Shown: positions 35,601 through 48,838 of the stretch, piece after piece
Layout: the number at the start of each line of letters is the position of its first letter
Position numbering within the stretch: the stretch's first letter is position 1
Assembly: GCF_003073045.1 (NCBI RefSeq)
Contig: NC_037599.1
Coordinates: forward strand, 17,958,055 to 18,022,054
Reading direction: 5' to 3'
Origin: Pomacea canaliculata
Taxonomy: Eukaryota > Mollusca > Gastropoda > Architaenioglossa > Ampullariidae
DNA length: 64,000 bases
Translations under genes and position numbers: made by a program
Notes under the pieces: model-generated
What the model was told of the DNA's origin: nothing
Seen by the model: only the letters and a program-made list of their open reading frames with translations
The model's database searches: none

Positions 35601-38600
35601 ATATGTAAACCATTCTTAGGACTACCCAATAGCTTGAACACAGGAGAAAGTTATGTGTGGCGGATAACAGCAAAAGGCATTTATCTGTATTAATATCCTT
35701 TTGTGGAAAGCTGTTGCTAGCATCAGACAGCACACAGCTTACACCAGATTCCCATACTCTATTTAGAGATCTCCTTGTTCATAAAATCCTAGATGGTATC
35801 CAAACATTTTCACTTCACACTGCTATTTTATTACAAGTTTATTTCTTCAATAACCATCATCAGAACTTCTATGGCCATAGTCATGATAGTATTTGGGCAT
35901 TCTCATCAGGATTAACTCACTAGAGTCATGCCCCTTCAGTGCCAGCCATATTTTAGACACAAATTTTTGTTATTTTCACAAAATTGTAAACAAATAACCA
36001 AGTAAGGTACAGCTATGGGTTTTTTTCTAGATAGATATATATTAATCAAATTCATTTTTTTACCTGAATTCACTTCAGGCTTGTTTTTTTGTTATAGTTA
36101 AGATATACAGGAAGGTGTGTAATACAGAAAAGTTCTTTTGGAGTTGGCTATCACACCAATTTGGGTCCTATCACCACAAATCCTATTTTTATATATTATT
36201 ACAGTACAGTCACTTGAAGATGCTGCACAGCCTAGTCCAGTGTGCAGATCCAAGGCTAGGCTACTTTCCTGTGGAACTTTACTCCCACCCTCTTTTTTCT
36301 GAACAGCTATCATAGTTTGCGGAGTTTTTTTAATTATTATTAAAGATTATTTGAAATTTTTTTCATGATACATATATGTATAACATATTCAGTCACACAT
36401 AGAAATATTTCAAGATTCAAGCCACCTACATATCTTGTTGAAAACCTAGTTAAAATGTCCTATGTCAGAAATACACCTGGAAAGATCCATGAAGAATCTA
36501 AGCACACAGATTAGTGTTGTATATGTTCTAACATGATGAGTGCAAAAGCGCTGAGAAGCGGCAAAGTGCCTGATCTCTGACGCCATTTTTGAAAGGTAGT
36601 GACTAGGTCTAGAAAATTCTGCCAACGAAGGTAGTTGCATATAACTGATGCCGTATGTTCTATCGGCAGCTACCTCCCTTAGTTTATGTTTTAGAAATAG
36701 GTAAAAAAATAAATTGTTTTCAGACAGTTTGGCATAATCATAATCAGTTTTGATATGCCTACAACAGCATGTTTTTGAATTATTGTACTAAAGAAGAAAT
36801 GGCATGTTCTGTTTGTGCTCATAGTATTTGTTTTGGCTTGCAGTCAGGAAAAGAGCAATCAGAAGAAGTGAAAGATGTTACAAAAGTCAAGGTGGATTTT
36901 TCAAAGATGTCCAGAAAGGAGGAATTGGAGGTATACACAGTGTCAATCTCATCATTAAATTCTACATAATTGTTTAAATCATGATTGTCTGCATCTGTTT
37001 GCCTTTGTATTTATATAGAGCATGAGATTGTCTTGGGTTGTCTTAAATCTTTAGTTGACCCTCAAAAAAGAAAACTTAAATACATATAGAAAAATAAGTA
37101 AGTGCACTTTTTAAAACACTTTTGACTTTTTGTGGACTTTTCAGCTTCTGAAAAAGACATCCCAGAATTCTTTCCACTGGTCAAGGATTTCAGAGAAAAG
37201 GTCAGATTAAAAAAATTATTGAAATTTTTTTTTGATGCACAAAGCTTTGCTTTCTAAGCTGATTTTAATAAAACTGAACTGAATTGCTTGAAATTATTAC
37301 CTTAAAATACTTTTAGCCGAATCAAATTTCCAGGCGTGTGTTAAGACATAATCAGTTTTCAGCTCAAAAATGTTGTGAACAGCAAAACATGCTCAGTACT
37401 TGAACATATAGGGGAGTTAAAGATTTCTTTGTAAATAATTTTTTTTTCTTTTTGATTGATCCTATATTTCTGTATAGATTTTATTATTTGAAAACTTGTT
37501 TGATTTGTTGTCACTAATATATGTGTGCACAAAAATAGATGCTTGAACTGAAAGAAAAAGTCTTGCCGTTGATGGAGCTAGTGAAATCTGGCAAGATTGT
37601 GGACAACGAAGCAGATTATGTTCGTTCCAAGTTCCACATCCTGATGGGGTGAGACATCCTTCGATTGTTGTTAAAATGCTTTGCACAAGTTAATTATTTT
37701 TACGATTTATACATGATTGCTGTGATGTTGGTAGTCCAGTAAGATTTGATGTTGTTGTCAAGTGCAAACAACCAACCAGTGAGAGGCTTTTTAAATTTGT
37801 GTGTGTTTAGGTTTTTAAGATCGAAATTTTTTTGAGGTAGCAATTTTTTGTCACACAGAACCAATCCTTTTAAGCTTCAGAAAAGGACTACATTTTTATT
37901 ATGCACTTTGCTGGCAGGTATCTCACAAATGGTTGCTTCTATATGTATCTTATGGCCAAGCGCACACCTGTTCATGATCATCCTGTGATGAAAAGACTGG
38001 CTCAGTTCAGACAGGTAAGCATTATTCCTGCATTAGTCTTGTTAGAAGTATGCTTAGACCTACACAGATTAATCATTATAAATTTTTAGCTCATAACTAT
38101 ACATCCAGATTTGTGTGCATACCATTTCTTTGGCTTGTATTAAAATCTGGGCCATGAGATGGTTAGGCAACATTTCATTAGCATATGCCCAAAGCCTATG
38201 ACTTTCATGTACATCAGGAGTTAGATTTTAGGTCAATTTTAGAGTTTTGCTGAAGCATTTTAAGAAGAATCAAGTGCAGATACCTGTTTTCTTAGCAACT
38301 TGGAGATAAATTTCATGGTTGCTGGCATTTAAGTGGTCACTGTATATGATTGTCCAAGTCTGCGAATTTGATGGTGCCAGTCATGGGTCTAAACCTTTCA
38401 TAAGAACTATTGTGGCTTTACAATTGACGCTGCTTTTTCTATCTAGCTTGCTAAGATGATGGAGCCATTGGACGACCAAGTAGCAGGTGATATAGAAAAG
38501 CTGCTTGAGAAGTTGAAGCAGGGTGAAGATGTTGACTTGTCAGTGCGTCCTCAAAAGAAGCGTAAAATTGTTTCTATAAGGTAGGAGGGCACTAAAATTA

Positions 38601-39711
38601 TAATAAAAATAATGACAATGAAGATGAAGCACACTTTAGAGTTCCTTCAACAGGAGATAGATACTTGGGACATTAAGCATGTTTTTATTAGCAGTATCTT
38701 GAGCCTGTTCTTATATATCTTTGTGGTTTGTGGTTTTTTTTTTAGGAAGACCAAACTGAAATTATAAAATGCACATGACAAATTCATTCATCAGGCTTTA
38801 CTGTTATTGGTAAAGTTTTGTTTTCCTCTCTTTTGGTATGAAATAGAAAGCTTATACGCGTGCTGTTTGTTCTTGTAGCAATGAGAGCCCTGTGCCAGCC
38901 ATGGAAGATAATGAAGAGGACATTGAAATGGAAGATCAAGAAGATGGAAAGAGAGGAATCACTTACCAGGTGCGTCATTTGAAAATCTTAATTGTATTGC
39001 ACATTAGGTATTTTGACACAATAAGATTTTCTTTCATTCCCAGACTTCATTGTTAATCTAGTCTTTTTTGTTCTGTTTTTGTTTTTATTAGGAAGGTTAG
39101 TTTGGTTAGTTGTGAACTAACTACTATGTTCATGCTTATTGAAGATATGAAGGGTTAGGGTTAGGGGTTCAAGGATGAATTCTGTCTCATTTTTTACCAA
39201 AATTTAGGATTTCAGTTATTCTTTTCAGATGCATTTAGAGTTAATGCATTTAACACAAGTGTGTTTAGAATCTTCACTGGTTTTTCTTTTTGATCACAGA
39301 TTGAGAAGAACAAGGGTATTACAACATATAAGAAGAAGGAACTTCGTAATCCTCGTGTTAAACACAGAATGAAGTATAGAAAGGCAAATATTCGTCACAA
39401 GGTTCAGGTATGTAACTACTACTAAAAAGAGATTGTAATGTATTATGGAATTGAGGTAATTAACAGTGTCAGTTTAATTACTAATATATAATACTAATAT
39501 ACTGTGCTGTCTACATGAAAATATGAAAATTTTAACTGAAGCTTGAGATATAATTCAACCATCCTTGCAAATGTTCGTTTGCTGTGCATGTTTCTTCATT
39601 TAACAATTTTTGTTTCTAATTCAGGTGCAGAAAATTAGGCCAAAGGGTTACTACGATGGAGAGCATGCTGGCATACGTGCGGGTATTATCCGCAGCAGAA
39701 AGATGAAATAA
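32687..39711 (+). CDS. UTP3: U3 snoRNP / small-subunit processome protein UTP3 (SAS10)
   Basis: Fourteen coding exons: 32687-32697, 33073-33157, 33635-33685, 34054-34195, 35126-35200, 35393-35518, 36844-36930, 37145-37200, 37539-37648, 37918-38014, 38447-38580, 38879-38969, 39300-39407, 39625-39711, for about 419 residues. The N-terminal third is acidic (EEDESDQYDDDID, EDSDSDDED). The Sas10/Utp3/C1D domain covers about residues 190-290 (FYMYLMAKRTPVHDHPVMKR). The C-terminal Sas10 domain (about 350-419) has ITYQIEKNKG, NPRVKHRMKYRKA and AGIRAGIIRSRKMK. Family members act in the nucleolus in 18S rRNA processing. Two one-base breaks are seen. At GGG 35418-35420 the frame moves and would end at a TGA in the same exon; one base fewer restores SEDEEAWQHLEEKE. 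At CCC 37161-37163 one base more restores LLKKTSPEFFPL. They are opposite in sign. The 11-base first coding exon is inferred from phase. Confidence 0.9.
34404..34558. mobile_element. MITE with 6-bp target duplication, copy 2
   Basis: This 155-bp element is an inverted, diverged copy of 3501-3675. It starts CAGGGCTTCTGCTAAGGC, ends GCGTAAGCAGAAGCCCTG and is flanked by AGTATT (34398-34403 and 34559-34564). It lies in the UTP3 intron between exons 34054-34195 and 35126-35200. It is 20 bases shorter than copy 1. Confidence 0.85.
35690..35915 (+). repeat. Dispersed repeat family 2, copy 2
   Basis: This matches 1449-1676 in direct orientation. It lies in the long UTP3 intron between exons 35393-35518 and 36844-36930. 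No terminal repeats or coding frame are seen. Confidence 0.6.
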
Positions 39712-39839
39712 AATTGCTATTGCCTAATGTGACTGAGCGTGTCATTAGAAAAGTTCACAAGTGTAGTATGTGTGTTGTGTCCAAAGCTTTAAGCTTAGGT
39801 TCTTTTTTCTGTGTATATACACATATTTCATTTCTCAAT

Positions 39840-39845
39840 AATAAA
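39840..39845 (+). terminator. UTP3: Poly(A) signal of UTP3
   Basis: An AATAAA lies about 130 bases after the UTP3 stop codon, and a second is at 39898-39903. Either could direct 3' end formation. Confidence 0.55.
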
Positions 39846-40585
39846 ATGAAAATAACCCTTTCAAATAGATATTTAAGCAATGAGCATACAAAAGGAAAAT
39901 AAACCATCAAAGGAGATAGTGTTATTTTCTAAAGTTCAAGAAGTCTAGGACAGTTAATGATTACACAGCACAACCACCAAGCGTCAATAAGATGAATAGG
40001 ACATTTGGTCGTTAACTTTAGAAGCATATGTTTAGATTCCACCCTGAATAAAACACTGCCTGGCACCTTTTCAAAGTTTTAGAAACAACAAAATAACATC
40101 GCAACGCATATGAGAAAAAAGAACGTATGAACTGTACCCATCAGCTGTTTACTTCCCATAATCATCAGCTTTTTCTTTAACCCTGTGACAGAAGAAACGT
40201 CTTTATTCTTCTCACGATCATCAACTTTTTCTATACTCTGTCTTTGACGTCCTTTGTATTGTTTGTCATCGGGTAAGCATAGCTTGTTATTATCAGCTTT
40301 TGATGCGAATATACCATCATGGCGTTACGACTGGGTTAACGGTTAGCATCAAACTGTTGAGGCATCCGTACAGACGAACGCTCCGGGTTGACCAGGGAAC
40401 GCCGCGTGTGACCGCGTAAAAGATAAAAATTTATTTGCCTCTTGGGATTGCACGAGGTACATTGATTAATTAACGACAGCCACTATTTTTAGATAATCAC
40501 CAATCACACATGCAGTTTCCATTAAAACTTAAACAGTCTCGTGCTGTCAATAACAACAAAACACGGACATGTATAGGTGGACTGC

Positions 40586-40741
40586 TGTCTGTCTGCCAAG
40601 ACCAAGACTTAGCCTCTTGCGAAGTGATCCGCTGTTAGTCTCGGCGAGCCTAAACAAAAGAATGGAATAAACTGGAAGATTTGTCGTCTAATGCCTCGTT
40701 TTAGCAGTTAAATGGAAAAAAATCGTCTGTCAGCAGTCCAG
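40586..40741. repeat. Dispersed repeat family 3, copy 2
   Basis: This matches 7943-8080 in direct orientation, sharing TGTCTGTCTGCCAAGACCA at the start and CAGTCCAG at the end. No coding potential. It may be part of a larger short interspersed element. Confidence 0.6.
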
Positions 40742-43700
40742 GGATATTTGTGAACAAAAGCTGAGAACGCAACGGCTGTTTTCCGTTGGGATTCTGTGAA
40801 TGCCATATAGAGGTGTGGGGAACATCCGGCCCTTAAAATGATTTGATCAGGCAACATAAATTTTGAGGGACAAGCAAGGAACGTCCATTACGGAACAGAC
40901 AGGACCCCTACGAGTACATGACGGGGCAGACGCTGTGCTTCTCGTCGGGGGCAGCTATATGGACGATTTGGGAGAATTATGCATAATGTGACCTTTAACC
41001 CCCAAGCCGATGGTAGATCACATCCGGTTTGATGTCGGCTGTTGATAAGAGTAAGTTCTTCGACCACATCAGCTCTCACAATAAAAATCATGATCGTCGA
41101 CATTTGCTGTGAACCTCAGTGGATTTCCGAAGGAGGAGAAAGCTTTGGTTGGTAAAATTTTGCTTGGTTTTATTAGTTTATTTGTGCATAGCCATATGCG
41201 TGTGTGTAGATGCCATGAACTCCTTCATCACGAGGAGGTACATGTGTGTACTAAATAGTCATGATTATTATGATTAATGTACTTTACACTGCACAACCAC
41301 AAACAGAAAATTGTGCTTCAGGATAAAAGGTTTTGTTACTGTATGCTCTCCCTATTGGAACTTTCTAATAATAAACATATTTTACAGACTCAAACAGCTG
41401 TTTCACTATTCTTTTCATATGAGCAGCTTATTCTTCGCGCATCTAATTATGAAAAAAAAAAAAACCCACTTTTATTTAAAATGCACTAAAAAGGGTTAAA
41501 TAACCTTTTCCTAAGGATCAGGATTTTCTATAATACATAGAACTTTCATATTTTAAGTTATATGTATTTAAAAAAATCCTGAGACCTAAGAAGTTATTTA
41601 GTGCAGAAAAGAGTATTTTTAAAAAATATTTTTTACTTATTTTTTAAAATTTTAGGTTTTTTGTTTTTTTAATATCACGGAGCTCTTTCAATCGCAAACG
41701 CTTCTCGGCTTCAGTCTCCAAAGATAATGTCTCCTGATGCTTTTGCGTCTTCCTTTCTGGGCGTCTTTTCCTTGGCGCTTGAGGTTTCATCCTTCTGTGT
41801 TATCACTCTGAAGGAAATGATTTGACATTGCATTTTAGTGAATCAGAGGGTCGAGTATCCTCACAACGTGACGGTTGTTAACCGAGCATCCGCCTGTCTG
41901 TCTGTCTGACTGACAGCCTTAGTATACACCCCGTCACATTCTTGTCACCAGTATGAACATCACACGAAAAGCACAAAAACACTGAGACCATCAGCACAAT
42001 GCTTTCGCATCCCTGTATTTTTAAACTGACCAGTACTTGGACATTGTGACTCTCTCGGGAATTTAACAGCAAACATACAAACGGTCATGCATGCCTCTAA
42101 ATGGTTGTCTTTTACCCTATATATATATTTTTTTAATCATCCAGAGAAAGGAACTATTCCATGTTTGAATTTTGTTATACTTGATGAATTTATTCCCTTT
42201 CTATAACTAGGGAAGATAGCCTTTAGAGTAGCAGTTACCTGTCTCCCCTAATGTGGCCAATAAATTCTTAAACAAAATTCGAGTTAAAAAAATTATTGTA
42301 CTGCTCGTTGACTGCTGTTGGAAAGTACTGTTGCTGCAGTTATGTGTGCACAACAACCTGCAGCGCGTTCTCCATTCCAGTCAATTTATCTTATATCGCT
42401 TCAAGATGGTCGTCACTGCTTTCCAAAACAAGTATTTATGCAGTCTTCTGGAACAGTACACAAACATCTGTGTCTCCACACTTCATTAAACACAGTCTCC
42501 CTCAGCTGTGACGTCACACAACGGAAACGGAAGCCCTTCTTCACGTCTGATTAATGATGGAAAGAAAGACTAGTGTAACAGCATCGACTTGGAGACGAAA
42601 AGCTGGAAGAGGGCAGCTGAAGTTCATCGTCTGTGATATCACGTGACGTCTAGGAAAGATGGCTCCTGCTGTCCTCCCCTTGTTGAAGTCCGTTTCTAGT
42701 CCAGCTAAGTCGAAAACGCTTCTTCGTCGTTTCATCCGTTATTGTCATCGATCAGTTAACCTGAAGGTTTCGTAGAAGGGAGCTTTCATTTTTTTCATTC
42801 TTTCAACACAAGTTTTGAGTTGTGTGGCTTTGCTGTCGTTGTTCAGGTAAAAGAGTGAGTCGTCTGGTTGTGTTGTCTTTGACTAGATGATGCATGGACT
42901 ATTTCTTACCGGTGAAGATGGAATCTGCGTTCATTCATTCTTTCTCTTACTCGTGTACTCTCTTACTTCCCTTTTCTATTGCTATGATGTTTGTACATTA
43001 ATATATGTGCATGCTCATAAGCTCTTGGAAGGTATACGATGAGCTCGGAACACACTGCAGGCTTTGGAAGGCCGGTCACGCCTGTGACCGCAGTCAGCCG
43101 TGACGTTAACACAACAGGTGGGAATTTTAACTAGCAAGTCTGGCACCTCATCCATCTTGCCAACTGTCTGTCAAGCAGGAAAGATTAGGTGACGAAACTA
43201 AAAGCAGACATATATTTCACTGCTAAAACCCACTTCTACCCCATCTCCCCAATTCCCTAGCCACAATATTCGTAAAATGTCCCCTCCCCCAGCTCTCACT
43301 CCCTCTTTCCTCGCTCTTTCTCTCGAGGAAAGCAGAAGAGGGGGAGGCTTAAAACTTCATCACCAACATCTGTGTCAGGGTGGCACGTAGCAGGTTCACA
43401 AACCCCCACCTCTTTATAATTCTTCGGTTCGCCAGTAACAGTAAAGGAATGTAGTTCTCTCTGGGGAAAATGTTCTTTTTTTTCGGGTTGTTGCTCCAGG
43501 TCTTTGGAGTACACCATGAATGGACTTTCCTGTTGATCGAATCGCAAGTCAATGGTTCATAAGTTGAGGTTTTTGACCTCGGCGTCGCGTCGTAATTTGT
43601 CCAGGGGAGTTCATCGCTGGTTCGAATCAGGGGCAGACCACTGGCGACATACCAGTAATGGCGGAGATGCTCCTGGCAGTGAAGCCAATATGGCCGAGCT

Positions 43701-43801
43701 GGTAATAACGTGAGGCTCAAGACGTCGAGCCGGCTTTTGAATAGAAATTTCGAACCGTCAGGATCTCAGGATGGAGGTTTACAGCTGAATCCACACATTT
43801 T

Positions 43802-43868
43802 TGTGTGTGTGTGTGTGTGATACCATGCACAATAAATTACGTGCATCTGAGTGTGTGTGTGTGTGTGA
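43802..43868. repeat. Interrupted GT microsatellite
   Basis: Two GT runs (43802-43819 and 43850-43867) are separated by about 30 bases of non-repetitive sequence. No gene context. Confidence 0.8.
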
Positions 43869-46797
43869 GGTTGTGGAAGTGTGTGTGTGGTGAATGGGAC
43901 AATTCTATATTTTCTCTCTCTCTCTATCGCTCCCTACAGTATTGCACATGTTTATGAAGATTTGTCTTCCGAGTGGGCGAAGACCATCAGTTATTGATTC
44001 ACATCTCCGCTGGAGAATGATTTTTTTCTATTATCTGAGATTGGTTTAAAATACCCATTCCACACACACACTTACCATTGGGAGGAGGAAGGCACAATCC
44101 AATACTTCTTGCAAACGATTTTTTTTTCATTTTTTAGATGACTGTCCATATTTATGTTATTTAACAAGGAGAGATTAAAGTTCGTGAGTTATGAAAATTA
44201 TAAAAAAAATACCTTCAACATTTCCACTTCGCTGGCTTGGGAAAAAAAAACCATACTGGCGGTTATTTCTCAATACTTTATTTGAAGGCAGGAGACGTTT
44301 TATTATGAACTGGAACAACAGCGTGGTATAAGGTAAGCACTCTGAACATATTTATGAAAAGAGAGAATTGGTAAAGCGTAGAAAACCAGACATTTTAGAC
44401 AGTTTTAGCATACTTTATGTTTCCAGTAAATATTTTCTTCATTTTTGCAGTCACTGATCTCAGAAAGCAAAATTTTCTCCTAACCTTGAAGCAACATTCT
44501 TCATTGTAGAGTAGAGTTCAGCAGAACCATTACAAGAGGAACAATATATTTCACAGAAAAAGTTTTGTTAAACGGTTGAAGAATTTACACCATCGAACAA
44601 AAAAAAAAAAAATCAGTAACCTTTTTGTTTGGGTATCTAAAGAGCCGCCCCATTTTCAAAAACTGTTTTCCAGAGGCTGAGTTCATTTTTTAACAGTAAT
44701 TAATTCCCAGAAGCTAAAGCAGGAGTCCACTGCTTTTTATGAAAAATTAGATTGACACATTGCATAAAAAGAGTCAAACTCCCTGACTTCTAATTGGCAA
44801 ATTGAAAGGCTTACGTTGTCAACATTACTTTCGCTAAAATAGCTCGAAGAAAACGATAATAGGGCTTGCCCTGTCAGTCTGACATCAATGATTTTATCTC
44901 TTTCCTTGCACAAGCGAGAACGTCGATTCTTCAAGATTTTGAGGAGAAAAAAAGTTTTTAAAAACAAAACTAAATGATCTGATGGCGGGAGAGGAGATAA
45001 CCCTTCCTGCCTGGTCTTTAACGTCCTCAAGATGTTATTTAACTGCTGCAGGAGACTTGATGTGAAGATGGCTCACAAATAGAGAACTAGATTTTGAAAA
45101 TATTTATCGATTCAAAGGGAAAAAAAAGCAGAGATTTCTTAAGTGGGTGACTGACAGAAGAGAGATGACGAGGTCATCGAAAGAGGAAAAGCTTGGTTAA
45201 TTGTTGACGATACACCTACAGCGTTTTATTTATCACAATACGCAACGAAGCGGAGCGGAGGGTCAACCAAGCGTGAGAATATTTATTGCACATGATGCTT
45301 TATGCAGACTGCAACAGTCAAGTTAGCGAACGCCTAGTGATGTGTAAATAAACACACACACTACTGAGTGATAAAACAGATGTCTCTTTTTTTTTCTGAT
45401 TATCAGGAGGTAAACTAGAACAGCCTGTTGTGTACTCGACATCCTTCATTTTGTAGTATTTTTTCTTTTCTAGTTCGGCATGAGTGAAAGTGCAAAGGGT
45501 TGGGTGGGAGAAATAGCATCTGTTCTTTCGTCTTCGACGATTGATGATAACTAACAACTCAAATCAACAACGAGGACACCATTGCTGTAGAGATGTCAAT
45601 GTTGATTGATGATTGTTCTTTAAAGCACGAATTTTTTTTTCAGGGGATGGAGATAATGGCTAAACAGGGCAGCCAGCGAAGGTGAGGATTAGTAATGACC
45701 AGAGTCTGAAAGTACTGTTGGCTTACTTTACTTACTTTACTTCTTTTGAAATCCTTTCAAGCAGTCTGCATCCAAAGCTTTGGGTCATGAGCAAGGGGGA
45801 TGCTTCTAGACTATCTGCCGATCTTCTAGGTCCTTCCAATGACAGGTCCCCTCACCGCTTCCAGTCCATAACTAACAGTGGGGTAGTCTTACCCCATCTT
45901 CATGACTTTAACACTGTAAGTTAGCAAGGTGGTCGTAACCTTATGTCTACTTCATTTCTACAGCCCTAAAGTTAACATCAACATGGTGTGGACAGAAGAC
46001 CACAACCCAATGTAATATGAACAATTCAAGAAACTTTTAAAGCAGTTGCAATGACTAGTCCAAATGACTCGTGTACCACATTAACAAAAACAAAATAAGA
46101 AAATCCCAACAAATACTACGATATCAAGCTGGTAAAGTTATGCACACATAACACAGTCTAGTAAAATAATCTATACCTGTACACATATTAGTTAACTGTA
46201 CATTAAAATACTGTAATAACTAACAACAACGCAGTAACAGTGAGAACAACAAATTGTTGACACATCAAAGAGACTCCGCATTCGATACCCGTCAGGGAAA
46301 GACAAACAGAAAAACTTCACATGCAATGTGTTTAGGTATTATCCATGATTACTGAAGGGTTTAAAATACTAGATTTGTGTTTATGGTGAGTACAGAAGGG
46401 TGTGTGTGGACAGTTGGTGAGAGGAGCTATACACAGCACATGTACACTTGTACACTTGTACACTTTAGCCCCTAGACAGGGGCCACTGTATTGCACAAGG
46501 ACAGGTCGAGAAGCAGGCTAGAAAATAGACCTTGTGTTCTGTACAAATCATGAGTGAGCTGTTTGTCTTTGACTAGCTTCTCCGGCATCAACAGGAATAC
46601 TATGGCGATGGTGAGTCGACATGAATAATGCATGCCGAATGTGTCAAATAAGCTGTACAAACATTATTGATATTTACATCAGGTCGAACATTCTAGCCGC
46701 TGGGCCTCTCAGACAAAGCAAAAATCATCTGTAAACCTTGATAGCAGAGGTGTCAAGCAGAGACACAGAGGTAAAGAGAACAAAAGAGAATGAGAGG

Positions 46798-46834
46798 GAT
46801 GATGATGATGATGATTGATGATGATGATGATGAT
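46798..46834. repeat. GAT/TGA trinucleotide microsatellite
   Basis: About 37 bases of GAT repeat with one interruption. Frames through it encode only low-complexity peptides and are not genes. Confidence 0.85.
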
Positions 46835-48671
46835 TGCAAAGGAGGAAAACCCAAACTGAAACATTGATTGAAAGTAGGAGATAGACATTACAAACAAAAA
46901 CGTTTAGCTGATAAATACCGTTATTTCCGAGATAAAACAAATCCAGTTAATCACCATCGATCCTCACATGCTACACCCACTCACGCAGCCTCCCCCGGCC
47001 TTCCCACCGCTGAGTTACAGCGAGAACAGCGTAAACAACATAAACAAGTCTTCACACAGACAATGTAAACAAACACGGTTTGTTACTATACATGTAGCTG
47101 GATGTTAGCGGGCTGATGGGAAGAGTCGCGAGCCACGTGCGCGTGCGCACTGCCGCCTGGCTCTACGTCACTTCCTAAGATCCAGCAAGGGTCACCATGG
47201 CGATCCCTGCTGGAAGTCTTTGAAAGTCCTGAGTTCTGCGCACAATATAGACTATTCAGACATGCTCCACCTCATTGAACAGACAAGGAGAAAGGTTTTT
47301 CTTCCATGTCACCTTCCTTAAAGGTATACAACAAAATGTCTGCACTAGCTTTTTTTTTTCACAATATCAACTGACGACATCCTTTGTGCGTTACCATTGT
47401 ACCAGCAAGTGAAAACGGTTTTTATTTTAAGAGAAAAGTATTTTTGAATAGTCACTCGTATAATTCGGTCAAAAGACAAAAAAAGTTCCATCTGATGAAT
47501 CTCGAATTAAACGCACTGATGTCAACATTTCCTACACGAGCTCCAGAAGAGTAGATGGCGCTGGCTTCATGCTCGAATCTTTCCATATCCGTGATGTCCT
47601 AACCTCCCAGCTTCCGTGGGAGAGCATCTCACATCCCATTCATAATCTTTTCACTCCGCGTCCATTCGATGTTGTAAACATGTTGGGCAGCCTGCATGAG
47701 GTCGTGTCACCAAGTGTCACTCTTGACACATCCATGCAGCTTTGCTCAGATGCTGTAGTTTTGTCTTAAATGAGGTAACAAAGAAGGTCAGAGGTCATCA
47801 ATTGTTGTTTTTTCCTCTTTTGCTTTGGGTTATTTTTTGAGGGGAAGAGATAAGGGCTAATGAAGTCTGGGATTGTGAAGCAGTCACACATTTCTTACCT
47901 TCGTACGATACTGTCACTGCGCCAATGTTCGGATTGCTGCAACTAGTCTCCTTTCTTTTGTTCTGCGTTCACAGAAATTAAAAAATGGAGAACAGGAGCC
48001 AAGAATGCCTCCGGAAAGGAAAATTGAACCCAAGCAGGAATTTCGGCATCCAGCTGCCTGTATCTTCTTTGAATATTTCTCCTGACAAGACACTATTGCA
48101 CTTTCACAGCAAAATCCGGGCATGCTCAAGTTTCTTCTCAATCCATCTTTGATTGGGTCGTTGTGTCGCCAGCAAACGGTTAGGTCACAAATTATGGACG
48201 CTGTTAGCAATATGAACTCTGTCGGATTACACTGGTATGTTTGTTTTACAGTACTGTGTTTTTTCTTTTGTAATAATTATTTAATTGTTTACTGGGAATC
48301 TCCAAGGGTAGTAAGTACCCAGTGTGTTTCGTGTCAAGTTTCTAAAACATTCAAACTTGATTCAAATCATTGTTCTGCGCCTGCAACAGTTTAAAGTCGC
48401 TATTAACATCGTAATATGTCTCCTGGTATTCGTCCTGAACGGAATGAACTCACGAGGTTAGGTCACAGAACTTCAAGGGCTTCTTCATTGGCTTCGTTCA
48501 TGACATTATGAACTGTGACCTCCACTTCCACCATTCTAATCAGCTCTTCGTTTTCCGCCTCTCCCTCTGTTTTCTCTCTCTCCTTTTTCTCCTGCTTCGC
48601 CATGTGGTCCTCGTCCTTCCCGAGAAGCCGTTCATCCATCTCGGGAGATCTCGGACGTTGCAGACGAGAGC

Positions 48672-48838
48672 TCAGTCTTTGAGGCTTGTCAGGGTGACTT
48701 CTTCTGTGTGGCAGTTGCTGTAGTTGCTGTGGGAGAAGGTCATGGTGAAGGTGTGGTCGCGCCTGCGAAAAGGGCGCTTCCGGAACCCGTAATAAAAACA
48801 ACAGAAGCAGGCTACCTTGAACTCCTTCCGGAACTTGG
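48672..48838 (-). CDS. GPCR last exon: cytoplasmic tail
   Basis: The acceptor is GTAACAG. The exon completes the codon split after FMS and encodes AKFRKEFKVACFCC, a basic stretch and a Ser/Thr-rich end (TEEVTLTSLKD) before TGA. The longer frame that reads through the previous donor to a stop near 50443 is intronic. Confidence 0.88.

Larger units (their letters stand above)
39904..48671. other. Large intergenic stretch without a supported gene
   Basis: I see no exon chain on either strand between UTP3 and the 3' end of the GPCR. Contents are dispersed repeat family 3 (40586-40741), GT runs (43802-43868), a GAT run (46798-46834), a TGTACACT tandem near 46440, and pyrimidine-rich tracts. A 38-codon frame begins at 42659 just after TGACGTC and CACGTG sites. 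Part near 48.6 kb should be GPCR 3' untranslated sequence. Confidence 0.55.

Noticed and set aside
43600-43640. GGTTCGAATC as a tRNA gene B box
   Set aside because: No acceptor stem, A box or anticodon arm could be drawn around it.
48463-48801. Minus-strand frame of 112 codons with acidic end
   Set aside because: It overlaps the GPCR tail exon in another frame; the exon phase and KFRKEF-CFCC support the other frame.
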